The notes: generated from the sequence alone by a model not told the origin. A stretch of DNA of 29,693 nucleotides from an uncultured Bacilli bacterium (GCA_934090595.1 CAKOJO010000010.1:1-29693), one strand, 5' to 3'. Positions 14,958-23,155 are shown, counted from the first letter of the stretch. Program-made: numbers and translations.

Positions 14958-16859
14958 TTATATTTTATAATCGTCTTCTAGTGAGAATTCAACGTTTTCT
15001 TCGATCCATTCTTTTCTTGGTTCTACTTTGTCTCCCATTAGGACGCTTACTCTTTTTTCTGCAAGTGATGCATCATCAATGTTTACTTTTACAAGTGTTC
15101 TTGTAAGTGGATTCATTGTTGTTTCCCATAGTTGTTCGGCATTCATTTCACCTAATCCTTTATATCTTTGAATCTCGCATTTCTTATCTTTTGTTTTTTC
15201 TCTTAGTTCTTCATTTGTGTAGGCATAATCTATTTGTTTACCACTTGTTATTTTAAATAATGGTGGCATAGCAATGTATAGTTTTCCTAGTTCAATTAAT
15301 GGACGCATATATCTATAGAAGAATGTAAGTAGTAGACACTGAATATGAGCACCATCGTCATCGGCATCGGTCATTATTATTACTTTGTCATATTCTATAT
15401 CTTCTTTTTCAAAGTTAGAACCTGATCCAGCACCGATTGTATAAATCATTGTATTTAGTTCTTCATTTTTTAGAATATCTTCGAATTTTGCTTTTTCGGT
15501 ATTTAAAACTTTACCTCTTAGTGGCAAGATTGCTTGGAATTTTCTATCTCTTCCTTGTTTTGCTGATCCGCCGGCAGAGTCTCCTTCGACTAAGAATAGT
15601 TCATTTTTTGTTTTATCTTTTTTACTAGCAGGAGTAAGCTTTCCTGACATTAATTTTTCTTTTGCATTTTTATTTTTACCTTTTCTTACTTCTTCACGGG
15701 CTTTTCTTGCTGCTTCACGAGCTAGTTTACTTTTTAGTGATTTATCTATTATATCTGTTGCAACTTTTTTATTTTCTTCAAGAAAGAATGATAATTTTTC
15801 GGTTGCGATTGATTCGACCGCTGTCCTTGCTGCTGGGCTTCCTAGTTTTGATTTTGTTTGTCCTTCGAATTGTAGTAATGATTCTGGTATTTTTAATGAT
15901 ATAATGGCTGTTAATCCTTCACGGACATCGGATCCATCAAATGCTTTATCTTTTGCTTTTAGGAAGTTATTGTTTTTGGCATAGTCATTGAAGACTTTAG
16001 TAAGTGCTGTTTTAAATCCTACTTCGTGAGTTCCTCCGTCTGTTGTTTTTACATTGTTTACAAAGGATATTATGTTTTCACTATATGAGTCAGTGTATTG
16101 AAATGCAATATCGACTTCAATATCATTTTTTGTTCCTGTTATTGTGTGAACTTTATGAAGTGGTGTTTTGTTTTCATTGATCATTTCTACAAATGCTGAT
16201 AGTCCATCTTCATAAAAGAATTTATCATGTTTTTTGTCTTCAATATCAATTAATTCAATTGTTAAACCTTTAAGTAGAAATGCTGATTCTTGCATTCTTT
16301 CCGCGATTGTTGTGTATGAGAAGTTTATGCTTTGGAATATTTCTTTGTCTGGTAGAAATCTTACTGTTGTACCAGTTTTATTTGTAGTTCCAACTTTAGT
16401 AAGTGGTCTTGCTACTCTACCACCGTTTTCAAAGCGCATATTGTATTCATAACCGTCTCTTCTTATTGTTAGTTCAAGCCATTCTGATAAGGCATTTACT
16501 ACTGATGAACCTACGCCGTGTAGTCCTCCGGATACTTTATATCCACTTGTTTCAAATTTTCCTCCGGCATGTAGGATTGTAAATATTACTTCTGGGGTTG
16601 ATTTACCGCTTGAGTGCATTCCTGTTGGTAGTCCACGTCCATGGTCTTCTACTTCAACACTGCCATCTGGATATAGGGTTATTTTTATATAGTTACCGAA
16701 TCCATTTATTACTTCATCTATAGAGTTATCAACGATTTCCCAGACTAAGTGATGTAGTCCTCTTTTATCTGTTGAACCAATGTACATACCTGGTCTTTTT
16801 CTTACTGCATCTAGTCCTTCGAGTATTTTTATACTATTTTCATCATATTTTAGTGCCAT
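14958..16859 (-). CDS. parE: DNA topoisomerase IV subunit B
   Basis: ParE is the ATPase half of topoisomerase IV, which unlinks daughter chromosomes. The 633-residue protein has the GHKL ATP site (E-I-V-D-N-S-I-D-E, D-H-G-R-G-L-P-T-G, G-G-L-H-G-V-G-S-S-V-V-N-A-L), the transducer, and the Toprim domain (L-V-E-G-D-S-A-G-G-S-A, T-D-A-D-D-D-G-A-H-I). It ends L-M-G-D-K-V-E-P-R-K-E-W-I-E-E-N. P-G-M-Y-I-G-S-T-D-K-R-G-L-H-H-L-V-W and S-T-P-E-V-I-F-T-I-L-H-A-G-G fit ParE better than GyrB. I chose ATG 16859 after AAGGAGATGATGAAT; the 16-residue longer frame has no binding site. No parC lies beside it. Confidence 0.9.
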   Translation of the reverse strand: MALKYDENSIKILEGLDAVRKRPGMYIGSTDKRGLHHLVWEIVDNSIDEVINGFGNYIKITLYPDGSVEVEDHGRGLPTGMHSSGKSTPEVIFTILHAGGKFETSGYKVSGGLHGVGSSVVNALSEWLELTIRRDGYEYNMRFENGGRVARPLTKVGTTNKTGTTVRFLPDKEIFQSINFSYTTIAERMQESAFLLKGLTIELIDIEDKKHDKFFYEDGLSAFVEMINENKTPLHKVHTITGTKNDIEVDIAFQYTDSYSENIISFVNNVKTTDGGTHEVGFKTALTKVFNDYAKNNNFLKAKDKAFDGSDVREGLTAIISLKIPESLLQFEGQTKSKLGSPAARTAVESIATEKLSFFLEENKKVATDIIDKSLKSKLAREAARKAREEVRKGKNKNAKEKLMSGKLTPASKKDKTKNELFLVEGDSAGGSAKQGRDRKFQAILPLRGKVLNTEKAKFEDILKNEELNTMIYTIGAGSGSNFEKEDIEYDKVIIMTDADDDGAHIQCLLLTFFYRYMRPLIELGKLYIAMPPLFKITSGKQIDYAYTNEELREKTKDKKCEIQRYKGLGEMNAEQLWETTMNPLTRTLVKVNIDDASLAEKRVSVLMGDKVEPRKEWIEENVEFSLEDDYKI

Positions 16860-16878
16860 ATTCATCATCTCCTTTTTT

Positions 16879-16907
16879 ATTATATCATTAAAAGTAGTTA
16901 TTTCCAA
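16879..16907 (-). promoter_or_regulatory. Promoter of parE
   Basis: Minus strand: TTGGAA (16902-16907), a 17-base spacer, TATAAT (16879-16884). The predicted start would fall at or just before the ribosome binding site, giving a very short leader of about 13 bases. Confidence 0.55.
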
Positions 16908-16956
16908 AGGAAAATAGTTAAGTTGACATCTGTTTCATATTTATTACTTATTATAA

Positions 16957-16990
16957 TTTTATAAAGTAAAGACTCATCATTGATGAGTCT
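16957..16990 (-). terminator. Terminator of nrdD-nrdG
   Basis: AGACTCATCA pairs with TGATGAGTCT (16981-16990 and 16970-16979), a long stem with a very tight loop, followed by TTTACTTTATAAAA in the minus transcript. The stem starts in the nrdG stop codon. Confidence 0.75.
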
Positions 16991-17486
16991 AATTGTTTTT
17001 AATTTCTACTACTTGTCCTTTTTTTAGAGTCTTTTTTATATCTATTACTCTTTGATTGGAAGAACCAGCATATTTTAATTTAGGATTTTTTTGTTCTTCG
17101 ATAAATTGTCCATCGACTAGATAGTCAATATATTTTAGAATTTCTTTATCTTTTAAATTGTTTTCATAGTTAAATCCTGTCCATACCCATATTGTTTTTT
17201 CGGGATATGTTTCTTTAAATTTTTTAGCTAGTTTTGTAGATGCATCAATATTTTTTGGGTGAAGTGGTTCTCCACCAAGTATTGAAAGTCCTTCGATGTA
17301 TTCTTTTTTTGCAAGTTCTAGTATATGCTCTATTACTTCATCTGTTAGTTCTTTTCCTCCGTTAAAGTCATGGGTTTCAGGATTAAAGCAGTTTTTACAA
17401 TTGAATGTACATCCTTGCATGAATATTGATACTCTTACTCCTGGTCCATTTGATATGTCCATTTTACGAATTTTGTTGTATCTCAT
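16989..17486 (-). CDS. nrdG: Anaerobic ribonucleotide reductase activating protein
   Basis: NrdG is a radical-SAM iron-sulfur enzyme that puts the glycyl radical on NrdD. The 165-residue protein carries the C-x3-C-x2-C cluster motif at Cys26, Cys30 and Cys33 (G-C-T-F-N-C-K-N-C), preceded by D-I-S-N-G-P-G-V-R-V-S. It also shows the SAM-binding L-S-I-L-G-G-E-P-L and V-W-T-G-F. Length and motif order are typical. It starts one base after the nrdD stop codon, so the two are co-translated, and a terminator follows. Confidence 0.95.
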   Translation of the reverse strand: MRYNKIRKMDISNGPGVRVSIFMQGCTFNCKNCFNPETHDFNGGKELTDEVIEHILELAKKEYIEGLSILGGEPLHPKNIDASTKLAKKFKETYPEKTIWVWTGFNYENNLKDKEILKYIDYLVDGQFIEEQKNPKLKYAGSSNQRVIDIKKTLKKGQVVEIKNN

Positions 17487-17487
17487 T

Positions 17488-19641
17488 TTAGTCTTCCTTA
17501 TTGTCTAAGTGTAGAACACGTTCTTTTATTTCTTGAGTTCTTCCTCTGTTCCAGAACTTTGTTCCAATGTATCCGCATGTACGTCTTGCAACGTTTAAGG
17601 TATCATGGTCTTTATTACCACATTGTGGGCAGTACCATTCAAGATCATCATTTAATAGTATTTCTCCATCAAATCCACATTTTTGACAGTAGTCTGATTT
17701 TGTGTTTAATTCAGCATACATAATGTTGTCATAAATGAATTTAATTACTTCGATAACAGCATCTAAATTGTTTTGTAGGTTTGGTGTTTCAATGTATGAT
17801 ATTGCTCCCCCAGGTGATAGGTTTTGGAATTCACTTTCAAGTTTTAATTTTGTAAATGCGTCTATTTCTTCGAATACTGGTACATGATATGAGTTTGTTA
17901 TATAGTCACGGTTTGTTATTCCTTTGATTACTCCGAATCTATCTCTTAGGCATTTTGCAAATTTATATGTTGTACTTTCTAGTGGTGTTCCATATACACT
18001 GTAGTCAATGTTTTCTTTTTCTTTCCATTCTTTACATTTTTCATTCATTCTTTGCATTACTTTAATAGCAAATTCTTTTCCTTTACCATTATCTGTATGA
18101 GAGTGTCCTGTCATATATTTTACACATTCATAAAGACCAGCGTATCCAAGTGAGATTGTTGAGTATCCATTATGTAGTAAGTCATGAATGCTTGCTCCTT
18201 TTGGAAGTCTTGCTAGTGCTCCATGTTGCCAAAGGATTGGTGCTACATCACTTGTTGCTTTTGATAGTCTTTTGTGTCTTATTTGAAGGGCTCTATGGCA
18301 TAGTTCTAGTCTTTCATCAAATATTTTAAAGAATGTTTCTTCGTCTTTATCTGATGATAAGGCAACGTCTGGTAAGTTTATTGTTACAACTCCTTGATTG
18401 AATCTACCATAGTATTTTGGTTTTCCGTTTTCATCAACGTATGGAGTTAAGAATGAACGGCATCCCATACATGGATAACAGTTACCATTTCCATTTTTAT
18501 CTATTTTAAGTTGTAGCATTATTTTTTCTGATATATAGTCTGGTACCATACGTTTAGCAGTACATTTTGCTGCCAACTGTGTAAGATAGTAGTATTTACT
18601 ATCTTCATGGATGTTATCTTCTTCAAGTACGTATAGTAATTTAGGGAATGCTGGTGTTATATAAACTCCTTTTTCATTTTTCATTCCTTCAATTCTTTGA
18701 CGTAAGAATTCTTCGATAATCATGGCTAATTCTTCTTTATATTCTTTTGTTTCACCAAGATACATGCAAACGCTTAAGAATGGTGATTGTCCGTTAGTAG
18801 TGGTCATTGAATTAACTTGATATTGGAATGTTTGTACTCCAGCAGTGATTTCTGTTTTTAAATCTTCTTTTGCAAATTTTTCACATTGGTCTTTTGGTAA
18901 TTTACGTGCTTTATATATTTTTAAATATCTGTTGTAACTATCTCTTACAAATGGTGCTAAGTGGGTAAGAGTTATTGATACTCCCCCATATTGACTAGAT
19001 GATACTGCTGTTATGATTTGAGTTGCAATTGTTACTGCAGTTAAAAATTTATGTGGTTTTTCAATCATTACTCCATTTATATTTGTACCATTTTGTAACA
19101 TATCTTCTAGGTTTATTAAGTCACAATTATGTAGTGCATTTTGTGCAAAGTAGTCAGCATCGTGGAAATGTATTATTCCAGCATCGTGTGCTTCTACTAT
19201 GTCTTCTGGTAATAAAAATCTTCTTGTAATATCTGTACTTGTTATTCCCGCTAAATAGTCTCTTTGTGTGGTTACTACTTTAGCATTTTTATTTGAGTTT
19301 TCTGTGTTCCAATATTCGCTTTCTCCATCGATTAGTTCTTTAATTGCTAAGTCAGTAGTGTTACTTTTTCTAACTAGTTCTCTTGTATATCTATAAGTAA
19401 TGTATTTTTTAGCTAGTTCATACTTACCTATTGACATAAGTTTCATTTCTATAATATCTTGAATGTCTTCGACAAGAATTCTTTTCTTACCAAGTGATTC
19501 AATGTATTTTTCAATGTTTCTTATTTGTGTGTGTGATGCTTGTTTGTCTTCTTCTACTTCCTTATTTGCTTTTAGTATGGCTGCTTCGATTTTTTCAGGA
19601 CAATAATCAACCATGTGTCCGTCTCTTTTGATTACCTTCAT
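17488..19641 (-). CDS. nrdD: Anaerobic ribonucleoside-triphosphate reductase
   Basis: NrdD makes deoxynucleotides from NTPs without oxygen. The 717-residue protein begins with an ATP-cone allosteric domain (about 3-92: V-I-K-R-D-G, Y-R-Y-T-R-E). The large barrel contains H-F-H-D-A-D-Y, N-C-D-L-I-N, the active-site region C-M-G-C-R-S-F-L, and G-A-I-S-Y. The C-terminus has a four-cysteine zinc site (C-Q-K-C, C-P-Q-C) and the glycyl-radical motif R-R-T-C-G-Y-I-G with the radical Gly near 690. Length is normal. AGGAGGAG precedes the ATG. It is divergent from a Crp/Fnr gene, with a palindrome placed as a class II activator site. No aerobic reductase is in the window. Confidence 0.97.
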   Translation of the reverse strand: MKVIKRDGHMVDYCPEKIEAAILKANKEVEEDKQASHTQIRNIEKYIESLGKKRILVEDIQDIIEMKLMSIGKYELAKKYITYRYTRELVRKSNTTDLAIKELIDGESEYWNTENSNKNAKVVTTQRDYLAGITSTDITRRFLLPEDIVEAHDAGIIHFHDADYFAQNALHNCDLINLEDMLQNGTNINGVMIEKPHKFLTAVTIATQIITAVSSSQYGGVSITLTHLAPFVRDSYNRYLKIYKARKLPKDQCEKFAKEDLKTEITAGVQTFQYQVNSMTTTNGQSPFLSVCMYLGETKEYKEELAMIIEEFLRQRIEGMKNEKGVYITPAFPKLLYVLEEDNIHEDSKYYYLTQLAAKCTAKRMVPDYISEKIMLQLKIDKNGNGNCYPCMGCRSFLTPYVDENGKPKYYGRFNQGVVTINLPDVALSSDKDEETFFKIFDERLELCHRALQIRHKRLSKATSDVAPILWQHGALARLPKGASIHDLLHNGYSTISLGYAGLYECVKYMTGHSHTDNGKGKEFAIKVMQRMNEKCKEWKEKENIDYSVYGTPLESTTYKFAKCLRDRFGVIKGITNRDYITNSYHVPVFEEIDAFTKLKLESEFQNLSPGGAISYIETPNLQNNLDAVIEVIKFIYDNIMYAELNTKSDYCQKCGFDGEILLNDDLEWYCPQCGNKDHDTLNVARRTCGYIGTKFWNRGRTQEIKERVLHLDNKED

Positions 19642-19671
19642 TTTTACTCCTCCTAGTTTTTTTACATTTTA

Positions 19672-19715
19672 ATTATATAATTTTGTCGAAAATTGTTATT
19701 GTTGCAATTGCAACA
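19672..19715 (-). promoter_or_regulatory. nrdD promoter, likely activator-dependent
   Basis: Minus strand: a perfect TATAAT at 19672-19677 but no recognisable -35 box at 17 +/- 1 bases. Instead, the centre of the palindrome at 19700-19715 falls at about -42, the usual place for a class II Crp/Fnr activator. Confidence 0.6.
19700..19715. promoter_or_regulatory. Perfect 16-bp palindrome, operator of the Crp/Fnr-type regulator
   Basis: TGTTGCAATTGCAACA reads the same on both strands. It lies between the divergent nrdD and regulator genes and covers the -35 box of the latter. Crp/Fnr dimers bind such inverted repeats; the half-site TTGCAA differs from the classical E. coli Fnr and Crp boxes. That this regulator binds it is inferred. 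Confidence 0.7.
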
Positions 19716-19736
19716 TTTTAAAAATAATGTTAAAAT
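19708..19736 (+). promoter_or_regulatory. Promoter of the Crp/Fnr-type regulator gene
   Basis: TTGCAA (19708-19713, right half of the palindrome), a 17-base spacer, TAAAAT (19731-19736). Binding of a protein to the palindrome would hide the -35 box, so autorepression is predicted. Confidence 0.6.
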
Positions 19737-19754
19737 ATTTTTTAGAGGGATATT

Positions 19755-20393
19755 ATGAACGATTTATTTAAAGGAATTCACCCTAGTAAACAGGGATTTT
19801 TATTAAAGATGTTGGAGGCTTCTAGTTTACATTTTAGTGTAAATGAGTTAGTGTCAAGTAAGATTAAAATGAATAATTATGTTGCAATTGTAAAGACTGG
19901 TTATCTTAATATTATAAAAACTGATAGTTCTGGTAACAGGTCTTTGGTTGAAGTGCTTGATGAGGGGGATGTGTTTGGAACAAATATATCTAATTTAATT
20001 AATAGTGATTATGATGTTATTGCTAAGGAAGAGTCTTTGGTTATTTTTATTGATACTGCTTATATATATAGTAATGCTAATATTAATTCTTCAATTTTTA
20101 GTCAGTTTTTGATTAATTTATTAGAGATTACTCAAAAGAAGTTGACTTTAAATAATGAAAGAGTTGATATTTTGACTAATAAGACTATTAGAAATAAACT
20201 TCTTTCTTATTTTAAATATTCTTATATGGATACAAATGCCAGGATTGTGTATGTTCCTTCTTCTTTTACTGCTCTTGCTGATTATTTAGCAATTGACAGG
20301 AGTGCAATGAGTAGAGAGCTTAAGAATCTTAAGGATGAGGGTCTTATTGAAATAAAAAACAAGAAAATAAAGTTGCTTTATTTTCCTGAATAA
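19755..20393 (+). CDS. Crp/Fnr family transcription regulator
   Basis: A 212-residue protein. The N-terminal part (to about 130) is a cyclic-nucleotide-type beta barrel with V-K-T-G-Y-L-N-I-I and V-L-D-E-G-D-V-F-G-T-N. A long dimer helix follows, then a winged helix-turn-helix (about 165-200) with F-T-A-L-A-D-Y-L-A-I-D-R-S-A-M-S-R-E-L-K-N-L-K-D-E, whose S-R sits in the recognition helix. There is no cysteine anywhere, so it cannot hold an Fnr-type iron-sulfur cluster. The effector is unknown, and residues of the cAMP pocket are not evident. AGAGGGATATT precedes the ATG. Divergent from nrdD, it probably controls nrdDG and itself through the palindrome between them (inference from position). 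Confidence 0.9.
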   Translation: MNDLFKGIHPSKQGFLLKMLEASSLHFSVNELVSSKIKMNNYVAIVKTGYLNIIKTDSSGNRSLVEVLDEGDVFGTNISNLINSDYDVIAKEESLVIFIDTAYIYSNANINSSIFSQFLINLLEITQKKLTLNNERVDILTNKTIRNKLLSYFKYSYMDTNARIVYVPSSFTALADYLAIDRSAMSRELKNLKDEGLIEIKNKKIKLLYFPE

Positions 20394-20400
20394 AAGTGTT

Positions 20401-20877
20401 TTATAGACTTATTACTTCATAAGAATAGTCTAAATCATTAAATACTTTAAACATATCTTGTAGTGATATAAAGATAGTTGCGGTGTTATCGTTTGGGTGA
20501 AATGTTATTAGTTTTTCGTTTATTATATCTTTATCTATATAGACGTTAATATCATGATCTTTATTATTTATCAGTCCAAATATTGATACTGTTCCTGGTT
20601 TTAATCCTAGTTTTTCTTTTAGTTGTTCTTCTTTTGCAAAGTGAAGTTTATCATTTGTTAATTCATTCATCTTTTTTATATCTAATCTTTTAGAGTCATC
20701 CATTATAATTAGATAAAACTTTTTATCTTTTTTATTTGTCATAAATATAGTTTTTGAACGAACTCCTTCTTTTCCTTCGATATATTTATCTGCTTCTTCA
20801 GTTGTCATTGCAGGTTGATGATGAATTATTTCATATTTTATGTTTTTACTTTTTAAATAGTCTAATACTTGTTTCAT
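20401..20877 (-). CDS. YbaK/ProX-type aminoacyl-tRNA deacylase (PrdX-like)
   Basis: A 158-residue protein of the YbaK/EbsC superfamily. Free-standing members hydrolyse wrongly charged tRNA, such as Ala-tRNA(Pro) or Cys-tRNA(Pro). Seen: H-H-Q-P-A-M-T-T-E-E-A-D near the start, K-T-I-F-M-T-N-K-K-D-K-K-F-Y-L-I-I-M, D-S-K-R-L-D-I-K-K, K-L-H-F-A, then K-L-G-L-K-P-G-T-V-S-I-F-G-L-I-N and F-H-P-N-D-N-T-A-T. This matches the ProX/PrdX group that resembles the insertion domain of prolyl-tRNA synthetase. The ATG follows AAAGGAAAAATAAT and lies 18 bases after the coaE-like frame, so the two share a transcript. It converges with the Crp/Fnr gene; the two stops are only a few bases apart. Confidence 0.9.
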   Translation of the reverse strand: MKQVLDYLKSKNIKYEIIHHQPAMTTEEADKYIEGKEGVRSKTIFMTNKKDKKFYLIIMDDSKRLDIKKMNELTNDKLHFAKEEQLKEKLGLKPGTVSIFGLINNKDHDINVYIDKDIINEKLITFHPNDNTATIFISLQDMFKVFNDLDYSYEVISL

Positions 20878-20895
20878 ATTATTTTTCCTTTGTTT

Positions 20896-21460
20896 TCAAC
20901 TTTTGTACAGAGACTTTACTAGTTTTTTCTTGTCAATGTCATTAGTTTTTAAAACATAATCAAAGTCCTCTTCATTGTAAGTTATGCTAGCCTGATCTCT
21001 TAAGTTAAATGATTCTTCACTTATGTTATCTCTTCTTGTTGCTCTTCTTTTTCTTATATCGTATGGTGTATTTAAAAGTATTTTTATATCACACATGTCA
21101 AAATATTTTGATTTTGATAGTAACATCCAATCTAAGATTACTATTTTATTTTTATTATTTTCTAGAAAGTTGTCAATTTCTATTCGCATATATTTCCATG
21201 TAATATCAGTTAGTTTATCCATTTCTATTTTAGAGTCAAAAACTATTGTGCTTAGTTTTTTTTCTATCGATATCGTTTTCACTTAGTATTTTGTTTCCAT
21301 ATAGTTTTATCAATTCTTTTTTTACTTCAGGAAGCAATAAAATTTTATGACCAATTTTATCTATTTCTAGATGTATTGCTTTATTGTCTGTTAGTTTTAT
21401 TATTTGATTGGCTAAAGTAGTCTTGCCACTTCCGGAATTACCACATATACCTATAATCAT
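20896..21460 (-). pseudogene. coaE: Dephospho-CoA kinase-like gene split by a one-base frameshift
   Basis: CoaE phosphorylates dephospho-CoA in the last step of CoA synthesis. The first part (ATG 21460 after CGGAGGAAACGATT) encodes I-G-I-C-G-N-S-G-S-G-K-T-T-L (P-loop) and N-D-I-D-R-K-K, then runs out of frame to a TGA near 21236. The second part continues in the next frame with L-S-T-I-V-F-D and later R-K-R-R-A-T-R-R-D. Joining at the run of eight A (21256-21263, T on the plus strand) by dropping one A gives D-I-D-R-K-K-L-S-T-I-V-F, as in CoaE, and 187 residues, near normal. Either a broken gene, a sequencing error in the run, or a gene read by slippage. The family call is good; the state is uncertain. 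Confidence 0.72.
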
Positions 21461-21479
21461 AATCGTTTCCTCCGTTTTC

Positions 21480-21508
21480 ATTATATCATGTTATTCTTTT
21501 AATGTTAA
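21480..21508 (-). promoter_or_regulatory. Promoter of the coaE-like gene
   Basis: Minus strand: TTAACA (21503-21508), a 17-base spacer, TATAAT (21480-21485), 20 bases before the ATG at 21460. The 175 bases from here to the next gene upstream hold no ORF with a binding site that I can see. Confidence 0.65.
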
Positions 21509-21662
21509 TAATTACTTTTTGTGTTAGATTTCAAAGACAATAAAAACCTAAATTCATTGAATATTTTTATGATGTCTGGTGATATTTTTAGATTTAATTT
21601 GTATGTATTTAGTTAAAAGTTAATGACTAATAATATAAAAACAATAGATGTTGGTAAGTATA

Positions 21663-21702
21663 TTTATGTAAAAAAAGACGATTTTATATAATTGCCTTTT
21701 TT
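21663..21702 (-). terminator. Possible terminator after the 186-residue unknown gene
   Basis: In the minus transcript AAAAAAGGC pairs with GTCTTTTTT (one G-U), followed by further T. The stem is mostly A-U and overlaps the 3' end of the gene, so confidence is modest. Confidence 0.45.
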
Positions 21703-22244
21703 ATTTTATATAGCTCATCTTCTATTTTTTTTATTAGTTCATTTTTATTTTTTCTATCATCTTTACCTTTGTGCCACATAAAATCGTTCCAGTCTTCTAG
21801 TACTGAATCAATATTTTCTTTGTTAACTTTATCTTTCAATATCTGATATGCAGTTTTTTTGTAGTTCATTAGTGAGACAACTGCTAGTGATATATAATAA
21901 GATTTTTCTGGTATTTTTGATATTTTATAGAAATGAAGTGCTAACTCATCTTCTATCTTTTTTGGATTTTGTATAATTATTTTATTAGTTCTATAGAGTG
22001 TTGTAGCACCTTCTATTTTAATGTTTTCAGCATCTTTAGGAATTTCTACATCATATATAGTATCTCCTCTGTGCAACCATCTTAAAATACAGTCTTCACT
22101 ACAATAATTAAAACCCCCAAATTCTTTTCCAGTACTAGCATTAGGATTCCAATTATCACTGATATTTACTTCACCTATTTTATAATTAAAACTGTTTTTT
22201 GCACCACTTGTTGTTCCAAACATTACTTTTACATATTTTTTCAT
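21684..22244 (-). CDS. Unknown protein, 186 residues
   Basis: I do not know a named family for this protein, although its start V-K-V-M-F-G-T-T-S-G-A resembles uncharacterised proteins of Clostridia and phages (from memory, not searched). The N-terminal half (to about 95) looks like a compact alpha/beta domain with G-G-F-N-Y-C-S-E-D-C-I-L-R-W-L-H-R-G-D-T-I-Y-D-V and later T-L-Y-R-T-N-K-I-I-I. The C-terminal half is helical and Lys-rich. No signal peptide or membrane helix. GGCGGTGATAAA precedes the ATG. It follows the 282-residue gene by 37 bases and is likely co-transcribed with it. Confidence 0.78.
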   Translation of the reverse strand: MKKYVKVMFGTTSGAKNSFNYKIGEVNISDNWNPNASTGKEFGGFNYCSEDCILRWLHRGDTIYDVEIPKDAENIKIEGATTLYRTNKIIIQNPKKIEDELALHFYKISKIPEKSYYISLAVVSLMNYKKTAYQILKDKVNKENIDSVLEDWNDFMWHKGKDDRKNKNELIKKIEDELYKIKKAII

Positions 22245-22281
22245 TTTATCACCGCCTAAAAAATTCCATATCTTATGTTTT

Positions 22282-23130
22282 TTATTCTTTTATTATTTTT
22301 CCATCTAGGTTACATATATAACATTTTGGTAATAATTCTTTTATTTCTTTTAAAATTAAGTCGTCTTTTTCATATATTCTTCCCACTAGTATTCCTTCGA
22401 TTAAGTTTGATGGTAAACCAAATAAAATAGCACTTTCTCGATCGGTAAAGAAATCGCCTTTGTTTTTTCTATCTTTTAAAAATTTGTCGTAGTAATTTGG
22501 ATTAACGAAATCCTTAACATTTTCATCATCAATAAAATCAGGCTCTAATATGTCGCCCTTGAGTAATTCTTTTGTGTAGTTATTATTTCCGTTAAATATA
22601 ATACCTATTTGAATTCTATCTTGAACTAAACTAGGCATAAACCTTGCTTCTTTTGTTTGTTCTAGAGTCCACATATGACAATTAATACTGCTTGTAATAT
22701 CAATGATATTGTGCATTTCATCATATGGAATAACTGAGGTTTTATTTTTTTGTGTGTCTATATCGTTTTCAATAATACCACTATATAAAATAGTGCCTCC
22801 AGAATAAAAATTTATATAGTCTTTTAGTAAGTAATCTTTTTTTAATTTCCATACACCAACAGAACTTGGATATTTTGATAATCTATCATTTATAAACCAA
22901 CTTGATATTAATCCATTCTTTACAATTTCTTTTAATCCATCAATATTTTTATATGTTCCATGTAATAATGTTCCTTTTTTTAAAACTACATTGTCTCCAA
23001 CAGAATATTTACATTTGGGATTTACATATTCTTTTGATTTGTAATATTTATTTATTTGATTTATCATAATCTTTTTAGAATTGTCTTTTAATTTTTTTTC
23101 TGTTATTTCTATGTAATCATTTTTATTCAT
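22282..23130 (-). CDS. Unknown protein, 282 residues
   Basis: Not recognised with confidence. After a basic N-terminal helix comes V-V-L-K-K-G-T-L-L-H-G-T-Y-K-N-I-D-G-L-K-E-I-V-K-N-G-L, a strand followed by H-G-T and an I-x-x-x-G-L turn. This order recalls the first part of ADP-ribosyltransferase or KptA-type folds, but I cannot place the remaining catalytic residues and do not claim the function. Later parts include A-R-F-M-P-S-L-V-Q-D-R-I-Q-I-G-I-I-F-N and F-F-T-D-R-E-S-A-I-L-F-G-L-P. Cytoplasmic. ATG follows GTAGGAGGCTAATT. Own promoter at 23156-23183; first of a two-gene unit with the 186-residue protein. Confidence 0.75.
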   Translation of the reverse strand: MNKNDYIEITEKKLKDNSKKIMINQINKYYKSKEYVNPKCKYSVGDNVVLKKGTLLHGTYKNIDGLKEIVKNGLISSWFINDRLSKYPSSVGVWKLKKDYLLKDYINFYSGGTILYSGIIENDIDTQKNKTSVIPYDEMHNIIDITSSINCHMWTLEQTKEARFMPSLVQDRIQIGIIFNGNNNYTKELLKGDILEPDFIDDENVKDFVNPNYYDKFLKDRKNKGDFFTDRESAILFGLPSNLIEGILVGRIYEKDDLILKEIKELLPKCYICNLDGKIIKE

Positions 23131-23155
23131 AATTAGCCTCCTACATCTTGCAACT

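Noticed and set aside
17488..19641. NrdD as a pyruvate formate-lyase-type enzyme
   Set aside because: The ATP cone at the N-terminus, the four-Cys zinc site and the adjacent NrdG identify it as the class III reductase.
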